This document shows positions 8,811-16,828 of a stretch of 64,000 nt of DNA, piece after piece. The position numbers and the translations under genes were made by a program. This stretch comes from Pseudoalteromonas marina (GTDB taxonomy: Bacteria > Pseudomonadota > Gammaproteobacteria > Enterobacterales > Alteromonadaceae). The stretch covers positions 372,001 to 436,000 of the forward strand of contig NZ_AHCB03000005.1 of assembly GCF_000238335.3 (NCBI RefSeq). Direction: 5' to 3'. Position 1 is the stretch's first letter, and each line of letters starts with the position of its first letter. A model generated the notes under the pieces. The model saw only the letters and a program-made list of their open reading frames with translations, had not been told where the DNA came from and did not search any database.

Positions 8811-9761
8811 TTACTTTTTACATTTGGTTATACCAATGTGGTTTTTGAGCTTTTTTTTAATGTATTTACGTTGTGCCTTTTTAATATGCTTTGTGAGCCA
8901 TTTTGTCATTTTTGGCATGAGTTCTGGTGCAAAGTTATGGCCCATACCAGGCACAATTTTTAGTTTTGCCTTTTTTATTAGCATGGCCGTTTTTTTACCT
9001 TCACCCACACTAATGACTACATCATGACTACCATGAATGACCAATGTAGGTGTTTTAATTTTTCGAATTAAATGTTGCCTATCTTTACTGGCAGCCATTG
9101 CAATGAGCTGGCGTTTGTAGCCATTAGGGTTGTTTGAACGCTCAACTATTTGTGTTGCATGAAGCCGAAGGGCGGCTTCTGTTTGTGGGTAAGCTGGGCT
9201 GCCAATTAGTTGGTTTAGTTTAATGTTGTAATTAATTGCTTCATCACGGCTTGGTGTTTTTGGTTTTAATTTGGCAAGCTTAATAAATACGCCAATGCTT
9301 TTAGCGCTCAGCCTTGGCAAGCTAGAGCTTGACATAATAGCGGTTAAGCTCAGTACCTTTTTTTTATGTTGCGCTGCTATTAGCTGGGCAATCATTCCAC
9401 CCATGGATGCGCCAACAAAGTGGGCTTTTTTAATTTTAAGGGCGCTCATAAGCGACAATACATCGTTTGCCATATCATCGAGCAAGTAAGGGGCTTTAGC
9501 GTGTATTGGTAAGCGTTTACTTAACCACGATTTAAATAAGCTGGGGTTTGTGTGGTGATCTAAATGAGTAGAAAGACCTGTATCACGATTATCAAAACGG
9601 ATAACTCTAAAGCCATTGTTAACCAAACCATAGTATAGTGAATCTGGCCATACGGTCATCTGAGCACCCAAACCCATTATTAGAATAACTGCAGGAGAGT
9701 GTTTATTGCCTTCATCTTGATAGTTAAGCGTTATACCGTGCGGTGTTTTAATTGTTCGCAT
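8811..9761 (-). CDS. Alpha/beta hydrolase
   Basis: The protein is 316 residues from the ATG at 9761; the frame extends two codons to a TTG, which I judged less likely. It has the alpha/beta hydrolase fold: an oxyanion region LIMGLGAQMTVW, FDNRDTGLS, the nucleophile elbow GASMGG (Ser near residue 115), a late Asp in VIHGSHDVVIS and a catalytic His in PGMGHNF. The overall pattern resembles the esterases related to RdmC and the TAP-like hydrolases. The substrate is unknown. The last 30 residues are very rich in Lys and Ile/Leu, an unusual basic tail. There is no clear Shine-Dalgarno. Confidence 0.8.
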   Translation of the reverse strand: MRTIKTPHGITLNYQDEGNKHSPAVILIMGLGAQMTVWPDSLYYGLVNNGFRVIRFDNRDTGLSTHLDHHTNPSLFKSWLSKRLPIHAKAPYLLDDMANDVLSLMSALKIKKAHFVGASMGGMIAQLIAAQHKKKVLSLTAIMSSSSLPRLSAKSIGVFIKLAKLKPKTPSRDEAINYNIKLNQLIGSPAYPQTEAALRLHATQIVERSNNPNGYKRQLIAMAASKDRQHLIRKIKTPTLVIHGSHDVVISVGEGKKTAMLIKKAKLKIVPGMGHNFAPELMPKMTKWLTKHIKKAQRKYIKKKLKNHIGITKCKK

Positions 9762-9807
9762 AGCCAAGTTAGGTTATCAGCTTTACTAAAATTGTAGTGC
9801 GTATTTA

Positions 9808-10602
9808 TTACAGTTTATTGGCAGTGGTAGGAAGCGGAAGTTTCCATTTGTTTAAAATTGCTTCGTACTCACCGCTTTTCTTAATTATTACAAGTGCTTG
9901 CGATAAGGCGTTGGCTGTACTTTCTTCAAGCATTTTATTACTGGCAAAATAAAGCGTTGAAGGAAAGTCATCTAAGTGAATGCGCTTGGTGATAAGGTTT
10001 GGATCTAAGCCCGACATTTTTAACTCGTTTTCTAATGTGAGTGTATTCATTAAGGCAAAGTCGATACGTTTTTTGTAAAGCATTTGCCAAAGTTGCTGGT
10101 AGTAGCTCACCAATACTAAATTTTTGTCTTCTTTAAAGCCCATTTGCTTTAAATACTTAGCACTTGAGTACCCGCGAATAGTGCCTATTTTATAAAACTT
10201 AGTGTGGTTTAAGTGTGTGGCTTGTGCTTTATTGCTTTTTAAGCTAACTACGTAGGCATCGGTAAAATAAACACTGCCTAACCATTTAAAGTTATTTGTG
10301 CGCGTAGGAGTTTTTAATAAAGAAAGTAAAATAGTGTTTGGATTACTTTCAAGCTCGTGAAATGCGCGCGCCATGGGCATTATTTCAAATTTAGCGTTTA
10401 ATGATGTGATTTTTAAAACGGCTTTGGCTATATCAACAAGCGCGCCATCAGCTTGGCCATTCTCGTTTTTAAAGTGATAAGGGTGCAAATCTTCGGCAAT
10501 AAAGTTTACTGTACTCATTGCATTTACCGCAGTACAAAACATAAATACAAAGGCGCTAATTACAACACGCAGGTACATAAAAAAGTCTTTTTTAGCCAAC
10601 AT
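9808..10602 (-). CDS. Periplasmic solute-binding protein, family 3 type
   Basis: The product has a signal peptide (cleavage near CTAVNA-MS) and the pattern of bacterial extracellular solute-binding proteins of family 3: FIAEDLHPYHFKNENG at the start, GALVDIAKAVL, then MPMARAFHELESNPN and a C-terminal region ending in a helix typical of the fold. No ABC permease or ATPase is next to it. Many Alteromonadales carry such orphan proteins, and their ligands are mostly unknown. Both the ATG at 10602 and the ATG at 10578 are possible starts; neither has a strong ribosome binding site. The longer form gives a more basic signal-peptide n-region. Confidence 0.75.
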   Translation of the reverse strand: MLAKKDFFMYLRVVISAFVFMFCTAVNAMSTVNFIAEDLHPYHFKNENGQADGALVDIAKAVLKITSLNAKFEIMPMARAFHELESNPNTILLSLLKTPTRTNNFKWLGSVYFTDAYVVSLKSNKAQATHLNHTKFYKIGTIRGYSSAKYLKQMGFKEDKNLVLVSYYQQLWQMLYKKRIDFALMNTLTLENELKMSGLDPNLITKRIHLDDFPSTLYFASNKMLEESTANALSQALVIIKKSGEYEAILNKWKLPLPTTANKL

Positions 10603-10671
10603 TGGTTGAGTTTAAATAATATTGCCTGAAATATAAACTTAAATGTTTAATAAAAGTAAATCAAAGTTAAA

Positions 10672-11673
10672 TTACCCCTTATTTGTTTTAAAGTATTCTA
10701 GTGGACTGCACGAATACCAACGTTTAAAAGCACGATTAAAAGAGCTTTGATCTTTAAATCCGAGCAGTAATGCTAGTTGTGCTAAATTAGGTTTATTAGG
10801 CAGTTCGTTAATACGTCGCTTGCGCTCGTTTTCAAGCATGAGGGCAAACGTTGTACCGTGCAATTTTAAGTGCCGTTGCAAGGTGCGTGGTGTCATGCTG
10901 AGGGCATTTGCAGTGCGTATTAACGTACAATTTTGTAAATCGAGCTTTGCCATTAAAATTTGGCTGACATTTTCAGTTATATTTTGCTGGTTAGTAAAAT
11001 GACTTAATTGCTGATCAGATACTTGCTTTAGTGCTAAATAAATAGCAGCGTTATCAGTTTTAAAGTTCAGGTTTAAATAGCTGCTCGGAAAACAAATTTC
11101 GTTGTGTTTTGCATTAGTTAAAATTGGGCAATTAAACCATGTTGCTAGCGTATTTATTTGCGCTTGAGTAAAGTGATATTGAAAGCTAACTTGTGTCGGT
11201 GATAATTCGTTATTGAGTAATTGGCGTACAACACTCACCCAAGCTGTCATATTTCTTAATACTACTTGTTCATTACATTGAGCATGGGGAAACCAGCGGA
11301 TAGTTGCTTGGCTTTTGTGTTGCTCAAATTGTGCTTGACCTATATTTGCCACTAGGCGGTCGTAATTTAAAAGCGCTTGTATAGCGTTGCCTAATCCGTT
11401 ACTTGACTCGACTAAATATCCCAAAACGCCATAGTCCGCCGTACGAATATGCTGACCTAGTCTAAAGCCAAATAAAGGATCTTTAAGTGTATTTTGAGCA
11501 TAATTAAGCAATGCATTATAGCTTTTTAGGCTTATGCGTGGTGATAGTTGTTGTTTTGTACGATTACTAAATTCAGTAAAGTTAATTGCCTTTAGAGCAT
11601 CTTCATTATTTAAATCTTGGCTTTGTAAATAATCAAGAATACTAGAAAAGTAATGATCGGCAATGGTTTGCAT
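10672..11673 (-). CDS. AraC-family transcriptional regulator
   Basis: The 333-residue protein has an N-terminal ligand domain of the AraC Arabinose_bd/OruR type (GFRLGQHIRTADYGVLGYLV near residue 80) and a C-terminal AraC DNA-binding domain with two helix-turn-helix motifs (ALSMTPRTLQRHLK and LALLLGFKDQSSFNRAFKRW). This architecture is common for regulators of lipid or amino-acid related genes. It is divergent from the START-like and sterol desaturase genes, 94 bases away, and probably controls them. The effector is unknown. Confidence 0.86.
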   Translation of the reverse strand: MQTIADHYFSSILDYLQSQDLNNEDALKAINFTEFSNRTKQQLSPRISLKSYNALLNYAQNTLKDPLFGFRLGQHIRTADYGVLGYLVESSNGLGNAIQALLNYDRLVANIGQAQFEQHKSQATIRWFPHAQCNEQVVLRNMTAWVSVVRQLLNNELSPTQVSFQYHFTQAQINTLATWFNCPILTNAKHNEICFPSSYLNLNFKTDNAAIYLALKQVSDQQLSHFTNQQNITENVSQILMAKLDLQNCTLIRTANALSMTPRTLQRHLKLHGTTFALMLENERKRRINELPNKPNLAQLALLLGFKDQSSFNRAFKRWYSCSPLEYFKTNKG

Positions 11674-11767
11674 TTGTCGCCTAAAGCTAAAAAATGATCG
11701 CGTATGAACAAGTTTGCCACGTTAAATTTTATTATGCTAGAGGCCTTATTTTAAGTATTGGTCACTT

Positions 11768-12220
11768 ATGGTTTCTATAAATTTAAAATGTACTTTATTC
11801 GCTCCGCCTGAAAAGGTGGCGGCTATATTGCTGGAACATGCCTATTTAGAGCGCTTTTTTAATGCTCAATTTTCACAATTAAAACCCCACAATAAAGGTG
11901 AAATGAAAGGTGGGGCAGGTGCCATAAGGCAAGTTAAAACGCCGCTTGTTGCTTTTAATGAACAAATTATACATGCCAGCAGTAATCATATTTGTTACCG
12001 CATAATAGGTGATAAGCCGGTGGAGAATCATCAAGGAGACATATATTTAACTCCCATTGAGTATGAAGGTAATACAGCTACAGCGCTTAGGTATTGTATC
12101 GCCTTTAGGCCACCATGGTGGATGCCGGATAGCTTAATAAAGTTACTTGTTAAACATGATATATCGCAAGCACTTAAAAAATTACAGCATTATTTTAAGA
12201 GGGCACAACATGACCATTGA
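11768..12220 (+). CDS. START/SRPBCC-like protein, function unknown
   Basis: The 150-residue product has no signal peptide. Its profile (an N-terminal strand, then LLEHAYLERFF, an IRQVKTPLVAFNEQI strand pair, CYRIIGDKP and a C-terminal helix) resembles the SRPBCC/START-like fold that binds hydrophobic ligands. The call is by pattern and is moderate. Its stop lies 11 bases inside the next gene, so the two are translationally coupled. That coupling to a sterol desaturase-type membrane oxygenase suggests that it handles a lipid substrate or product of that enzyme. Confidence 0.6.
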   Translation: MVSINLKCTLFAPPEKVAAILLEHAYLERFFNAQFSQLKPHNKGEMKGGAGAIRQVKTPLVAFNEQIIHASSNHICYRIIGDKPVENHQGDIYLTPIEYEGNTATALRYCIAFRPPWWMPDSLIKLLVKHDISQALKKLQHYFKRAQHDH

Positions 12221-13055
12221 AGTAATTTTACTTGCACTTAGTCCCATTTTTTTAGTATTTGTTAGTGTTGAATTTATTAAATACAGGCGTTTTTACGATA
12301 TAAAAGACAGCATGGCGAATACGGCCTTGGCGTTATTGCACCAAGGTGCTGATGCGGTTTCTTTAATATTACTGATGCCATTATTTAATTGGTTATATGA
12401 ATACCGCGTGTTCGATATAGAGCTCTCGGTATTTACCGTTTTGTTTGCCTTTATATTTCAAGACTTTTTGTATTATTGGTTTCATAGGGCGTCGCATAAT
12501 ATTCATTGGTTATGGGCTGCACATGTTGTGCATCATAGCTCTACAAAAATGAATTTTACAACGGCATTCAGGCAAAGCTTAATGTATCCCTTAGCAGGTA
12601 TGTGGGTATTTTGGTTACCCATGATTTTAATCGGCTTTGATCCTATAACGGTACTTACAGTTGTTGCGTTAAACTTGGCATATCAGTTTTTTGTGCATAC
12701 ACAAATAGTTAAAAAACTTGGGTGGTTTGAAAGCGTATTCAATACACCGTCGCATCATCGTGTTCATCACGCTATAAACCGAGAATACTTAGATAAAAAT
12801 TTTGCAGGCGTACTTATAATCTGGGATAAGTTGTTTGGTACATTTGTTGAAGAAGACTCTAATAAGCCATGTAAGTATGGCATTGTGGGGCAGTTAAATA
12901 GCAATAATCCAGTCATAATTACATTTCATCAATGGTGGCATTTAATTAAACAAACTTATACAGCAAAAGGGTTTAAAGCTAAGCTAAGTATTTTATTAGG
13001 TTACCCAACTAGTTCGCAGAAAAACAATGATAATGACGTGAGTTATAAAAGTTAA
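12210..13055 (+). CDS. Sterol desaturase / fatty-acid hydroxylase family membrane oxygenase
   Basis: The 281-residue integral membrane protein has four or more hydrophobic segments and the three-part di-iron histidine signature: HRASH near residue 90, HVVHH near 105 and HRVHH near 190. This family uses oxygen to hydroxylate or desaturate lipids, sterols or carotenoids. I chose the ATG at 12210 because AAGAGGG stands just before it; longer frames begin inside the upstream gene. It overlaps the START-like gene by 11 bases. The substrate is not indicated; bacterial members act on varied lipids. Confidence 0.87.
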   Translation: MTIEVILLALSPIFLVFVSVEFIKYRRFYDIKDSMANTALALLHQGADAVSLILLMPLFNWLYEYRVFDIELSVFTVLFAFIFQDFLYYWFHRASHNIHWLWAAHVVHHSSTKMNFTTAFRQSLMYPLAGMWVFWLPMILIGFDPITVLTVVALNLAYQFFVHTQIVKKLGWFESVFNTPSHHRVHHAINREYLDKNFAGVLIIWDKLFGTFVEEDSNKPCKYGIVGQLNSNNPVIITFHQWWHLIKQTYTAKGFKAKLSILLGYPTSSQKNNDNDVSYKS

Positions 13056-13079
13056 GAGTGGTTATCCACTCTTAACTTT
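13048..13079. terminator. Perfect 14-base hairpin overlapping the desaturase stop codon
   Basis: AAAGTTAAGAGTGG and CCACTCTTAACTTT pair perfectly around a TTAT loop. The stop codon of the desaturase gene (13053-13055) is inside the left arm. It lies between convergent genes and can act in both directions, though only short T runs follow. Confidence 0.6.
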
Positions 13080-13097
13080 GTTGTCTAAGGAAAGAAA

Positions 13098-15287
13098 CTA
13101 TTGTGCAGTAGTAATGACTGTATCAATCAAATGAACCACGCCATTGCTAGTGTATATGTCGGTCGTTGTTACGTTACTACCAGCAACTTGCAATGAAGTT
13201 GCAGGTAAGCTTACTTGCCACCAAACATTGCCTACACCTTGGCCATTTTCATCGCCAGGAGCAGTATCGCCTGAGTAGGTGTATAATGGACGACCTAGAT
13301 ATGCAACCTGCATAGTGCTATCTGCACGAGCAATAAGTGATAAACCCGGTATGTTTTCAATAGAGTCCGCTGTGCCCAGCACTGGTGGCCACGTTGTAGC
13401 ACATGTATCTTCACATACGCTCATTGACTCACCTAAGTCGTTGTCAAAAACGTAAAGCGTTTTACCTGCAGTGCTATCAGCCATGCCTGTTACTAAGCGT
13501 GCGTTGTCTGCATCGTATGCAACACTGTCTGTTGCAGCATTGGTGGTACTAGTAAAGTCGACAATGTTTACACTTATCATGTTTTCAGCAAGCGTAGTGA
13601 CCATTTTACCGTTTGTTGCAAACGCATCTGTACTACCTACTTGAGCACCTAAAACGTGCTGCGTTAATACGCCGGTTAATGCATCTGTATCAGCGAGTAG
13701 CGCGTTTAAGGTATCCGTTGGGATTTTACTAAATGCGGCGTTTGTTGGAGCAAATACGGTGAACGATTTTGTCGTATCATTAAACGTATCAACTAAGTCA
13801 GCAGCTTGTAAGGCTGTCACTAATGTTGAAAGTGCGTCTGTTTCTGTTGCAACAGTAGCAATTGTTTTGGTAGGTGTGCCTACTTCGGCTGGTGGCATAA
13901 TGACCTTATTGAGTACATGAATTACACCATTATCGGCTGTTACATTTGCCGCAGTGACGGCAGAGTCGTTGATAAACAGTGCGCTGTCTACGTATGATAG
14001 GGCGGCCATATCGCCATTTGCCATTTCCACTTTATTATTTTCGCTATTTGCAATGGTGACTGCTGCGTCAGACAAAACGCTTGCATCAGCAACTACATGG
14101 TAAAGTAAAATGTCGCGAAGGGTATCAGTGTCTGCAAGTAGTGCATCAATGGTGTCTTGCCCAAGCGCTGCAAAAGCGTCATCGGTAGGAGCAAATACTG
14201 TAAATGTATTGGTAGGATCAGCAACTAAAGTGTCTAATCCTGTAGCAGCTAGTGCAGCAATCAGTGTTGTAAAGTTACCATTATCGCTGGCAACATCTGC
14301 AATTGTACCAAAGCTTTCAGGTAGTGTTACATCAGCCACAATAACTGAATCGATTACATGAATCACCCCGTTAGTTGTAGCAATGTCTTTAACCACAATA
14401 TTGGCACCGCCAAACATTAGCATGTCTGTTTCGGCATTAATTGTAATTGGAAGAGAGTTGCCTAGCAGCGTTTCTGCAGATTGACCATTTAATGACATAG
14501 CAGTTACCGAATCAACCGCGCCAGTCAAAACATGTTGCTTTAAAATGTCGCCAAGTACATCTGGGTTTGCTAAAAGCGTATTGATCATTTTGCTACCAAC
14601 GGCTTCAAAGGCCGCGTCGGTGGGTGCAAAAACAGTGAACTGTGCTGATTCGTCGCTTAATGCTGCTGTTAAACCCGCAGCGTCTAATGCAGCAAGTAAC
14701 GTGGTGAATCCACCCGCCTGTTGTGCTGTTTCGACGATATTGGTAGTTGGCGCTGCCTCAGCAGTGGCGATAGGTATAAGCACTGCATCAATTACATGGA
14801 TGATGCCGTTGTCAGTTGCAATGTCAGTCATGGTTACTGTGCTTGTGTTTATTAACAAGCTATCGCCATTTAACGATAAAGCGACTTTGCCGCCGTTTAC
14901 AGTGTCAACCGTTGTACCAGCAAGACCAATTGCTGCTTCAGCGTTAACACTACCTGAAACTACGTGATAAGTAAGTATTGAACTAAGTGTATCTGTATCT
15001 GCTAGCAATCCGTTTATTGTGTCTTCGCCAAGTAGCGCAAAGGCATCATCGGTAGGAGCGAAAACAGTAAATTCTTGACTTGTGTCGGCAAGAGTATCGT
15101 CTAAACCTGTTGCCTCTAATGCTGCAACTAAAGTGGTAAAGTTACCCGCGTCTCTTGCTACATCAACAATGGTTGAAGATGATTCGGGCTCAACTTGTAC
15201 AGTGGTGTTATCGTCATCATCGTCATTACACCCTTGTGCTAGCAACAAGGGAAATGTAATGAGGCATACCTTCAGTAATTTGTTCAT
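13098..15287 (-). CDS. Lipoprotein with four fasciclin (FAS1) domains, the last split by a COG4315-type domain
   Basis: The 729-residue protein starts with a signal peptide and lipobox (LLLAQGC) followed by six acidic/Asn residues. Three complete FAS1 domains (about residues 40-170, 185-315 and 325-465) each show FTVFAPTDxAF, a TL/LLxxxxxL stretch, a YHV/QHV motif and a closing NGVIHVIDxV. A fourth begins near 475 (SFTVFAPTNAAFSKIP, LTQHVLG) but its closing strand, NGVVHLIDTVI, comes only at the C terminus. Between them (about 585-700) lies a domain with TLYVFDNDLGESMSVCEDTCATTWPPV and GRPLYTYSGD, the secreted-repeat family of COG4315/Lipoprotein_15. FAS1 proteins are surface adhesion modules. 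The start has a good AGGATCAGG ribosome site. Confidence 0.88.
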   Translation of the reverse strand: MNKLLKVCLITFPLLLAQGCNDDDDDNTTVQVEPESSSTIVDVARDAGNFTTLVAALEATGLDDTLADTSQEFTVFAPTDDAFALLGEDTINGLLADTDTLSSILTYHVVSGSVNAEAAIGLAGTTVDTVNGGKVALSLNGDSLLINTSTVTMTDIATDNGIIHVIDAVLIPIATAEAAPTTNIVETAQQAGGFTTLLAALDAAGLTAALSDESAQFTVFAPTDAAFEAVGSKMINTLLANPDVLGDILKQHVLTGAVDSVTAMSLNGQSAETLLGNSLPITINAETDMLMFGGANIVVKDIATTNGVIHVIDSVIVADVTLPESFGTIADVASDNGNFTTLIAALAATGLDTLVADPTNTFTVFAPTDDAFAALGQDTIDALLADTDTLRDILLYHVVADASVLSDAAVTIANSENNKVEMANGDMAALSYVDSALFINDSAVTAANVTADNGVIHVLNKVIMPPAEVGTPTKTIATVATETDALSTLVTALQAADLVDTFNDTTKSFTVFAPTNAAFSKIPTDTLNALLADTDALTGVLTQHVLGAQVGSTDAFATNGKMVTTLAENMISVNIVDFTSTTNAATDSVAYDADNARLVTGMADSTAGKTLYVFDNDLGESMSVCEDTCATTWPPVLGTADSIENIPGLSLIARADSTMQVAYLGRPLYTYSGDTAPGDENGQGVGNVWWQVSLPATSLQVAGSNVTTTDIYTSNGVVHLIDTVITTAQ

Positions 15288-15417
15288 GACCTGATCCTTC
15301 TGTGTGAGATGTAATTAACAATCTCGTAACGTTACGGGCGTTTTTTTACAATGGATCAGGTTTTTTGGGTGTTTTTTGAACGTTTGCATCTGTGGAGTTT
15401 GTTAGGGATTAAACGAT

Positions 15418-15795
15418 TTATCGCTTTTTACTACGTGGCGCCCCAAATAAAATAAATATATGACAAGCACATACAGATAAAAAAGCACTAATACCCAGTG
15501 CTCCGCCATAATTATTAATTTTAGGAACTAAATATTCAAATAAGATCGCAAAAATCATTGCTGCACTGGTTATTGTATACACACCAAAACGCTTTGGCGC
15601 ACTCATACCAATAAACGTACCACCAAAAAAAATGGCACTATAAAGCTCGGGTTGTAAGTTAAAAGAATAAAAAAAATAGTAAGCAAATATAGATAAGCTG
15701 GAAGAGGCGCTAACAGGGCTAAAAGGCTTATGTTTAGCAAGTAAAAATGTAAGTAAAGCGCCGCAAAATGCAATGGCAGGGTATTCTATTGTCAT
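15418..15795 (-). CDS. Small membrane protein, paralogue of its neighbour, function unknown
   Basis: The 125-residue product has three or four hydrophobic segments and a basic end (APRSKKR). It resembles the upstream 122-residue protein: IFFGGTFIGM matches IYAGSFAGM, and after 32-33 residues YGGALGISAFLSV matches FGGKLGSIAFVSV. Its start overlaps the upstream stop by four bases (ATGA), so the pair is translationally coupled and probably forms a heteromer. I do not recognise the family. Confidence 0.65.
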   Translation of the reverse strand: MTIEYPAIAFCGALLTFLLAKHKPFSPVSASSSLSIFAYYFFYSFNLQPELYSAIFFGGTFIGMSAPKRFGVYTITSAAMIFAILFEYLVPKINNYGGALGISAFLSVCACHIFILFGAPRSKKR

Positions 15796-16160
15796 AAAAA
15801 AAAACCTTTAGCTAGAGCAAATACAGTAACGCTTACAAATGCAATACTTCCTAATTTCCCCCCAAAGCCAGAAAATAAATTTAAAGTAAGTACATACAAA
15901 CATGCGCCTATGAGTGAAATAAACCCCAGTTCCCAGTAGCTGCTAATTAAACTCGACGAGCACATGCCAGCAAAACTCCCTGCATAGATAGCAGCGCTCG
16001 GGTGTTTTTTAAATAACTGAGAAAAAGGAATAAATGAGCCCGCAAGCCCTACTGAAGATGCAGCAATAACTGCAGGTATATTAAATACAGAGTGCAATAC
16101 AAAGCACAGTAAGCAGCCAATAAAAAAAGCGATGAATTTTACGAGGAAGAATTTAAGCAT
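15792..16160 (-). CDS. Small membrane protein, first of a paralogous pair, function unknown
   Basis: The 122-residue product is hydrophobic, with about four membrane segments and the motifs IYAGSFAGM and GGKLGSIAFVSV shared with the next gene. The short Gly/Ala/Ser-rich segments look like helix-packing motifs. Nothing around it (a fasciclin lipoprotein and a divergent VOC gene) indicates a role. The ATG at 16160 is the only reasonable start. Confidence 0.65.
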   Translation of the reverse strand: MLKFFLVKFIAFFIGCLLCFVLHSVFNIPAVIAASSVGLAGSFIPFSQLFKKHPSAAIYAGSFAGMCSSSLISSYWELGFISLIGACLYVLTLNLFSGFGGKLGSIAFVSVTVFALAKGFFL

Positions 16161-16283
16161 AGGGCGCTTAGTTTAAAGTAACTCGGGAATGTTTAAAAGC
16201 AGTGCTTATTATTGCGAGTCAATAGTTAAAAAGATCAAATAAAGCTACCGTAAGGTTTAAATATGCTCAAAAAAAGTGTTTTG

Positions 16284-16299
16284 TGTAATGTAAATTACA
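16284..16299. promoter_or_regulatory. Inverted repeat next to a TATAAT box, possible operator of the VOC gene
   Basis: TGTAAT-GTAA-ATTACA is a perfect inverted repeat placed eight bases before a TATAAT (16307-16312) upstream of the VOC gene. A repressor bound here would cover the -35 region. The regulator is unknown. Confidence 0.35.
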
Positions 16300-16355
16300 A
16301 TTTATGTATAATATAGAAAACTTATTAAAGATTAAGAAATAACCAAAGGTAATTT

Positions 16356-16775
16356 ATGTCTAATTGTTTGCATTTGGCAATTCCGGCCGGCGACTTAGAA
16401 GTAGCTAAAACATTTTATTGTGACGTACTCGGTTGTAAAACCGGTAATAGTGAAGAGGGTCGTTGGGTCGACATCGACTTTTGGGGTAACGAACTTACAT
16501 TACACCAAAGCGTTGAACGATTACCTACTGTTCGCCATGATGTAGATATGGGGGCAGTTGCGGTTCCTCATTTTGGCATTCACTTATCTGAAGATGAATT
16601 TAACAATTTAAAAAAACGTATAGAAGATGCTGGCTTAGAATACCTAGATAAGCCATATCGTCGATTCATTGGTGACGAATTTGAGCAAGAAACATTTTTT
16701 ATCGAAGATACTAATGGCAACGTGCTCGAAATGAAGACCATGGTTAACCCCGAGGTTTTATTTAAAAAGGTATAA
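16356..16775 (+). CDS. VOC family (glyoxalase/dioxygenase fold) protein
   Basis: The 139-residue protein begins with LHLAIPAGDLEVAKTFYCDVLGCKTG, the first beta-alpha-beta module of the vicinal oxygen chelate fold, and ends with FFIEDTNGNVLEMKTM, the closing module with its conserved Glu. The His in the first strand and the Glu in the last are plausible metal ligands. Family members include glyoxalases, extradiol dioxygenases and resistance proteins; the substrate here is not apparent. It is monocistronic, with a TATAAT box upstream and a terminator just after the stop. Confidence 0.8.
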   Translation: MSNCLHLAIPAGDLEVAKTFYCDVLGCKTGNSEEGRWVDIDFWGNELTLHQSVERLPTVRHDVDMGAVAVPHFGIHLSEDEFNNLKKRIEDAGLEYLDKPYRRFIGDEFEQETFFIEDTNGNVLEMKTMVNPEVLFKKV

Positions 16776-16783
16776 CTTTTATA

Positions 16784-16808
16784 AAAGCCACTTTTTAGTG
16801 GTTTTTTT
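16784..16808 (+). terminator. Terminator of the VOC gene
   Basis: AAAGCCAC and GTGGTTTT form a stem around TTTTTA, followed by a run of T. It starts eight bases after the stop. Confidence 0.8.
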
Positions 16809-16828
16809 ATGTGTAAAATTTGACGATT

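Noticed and set aside
14110..14967. Plus-strand open frames opposite the fasciclin gene, and repeated blocks that could look like a repeat array
   Set aside because: They mirror the repeated FAS1 domains of the minus-strand gene; the products are low-complexity Ser/Ala/Val and have no ribosome sites.
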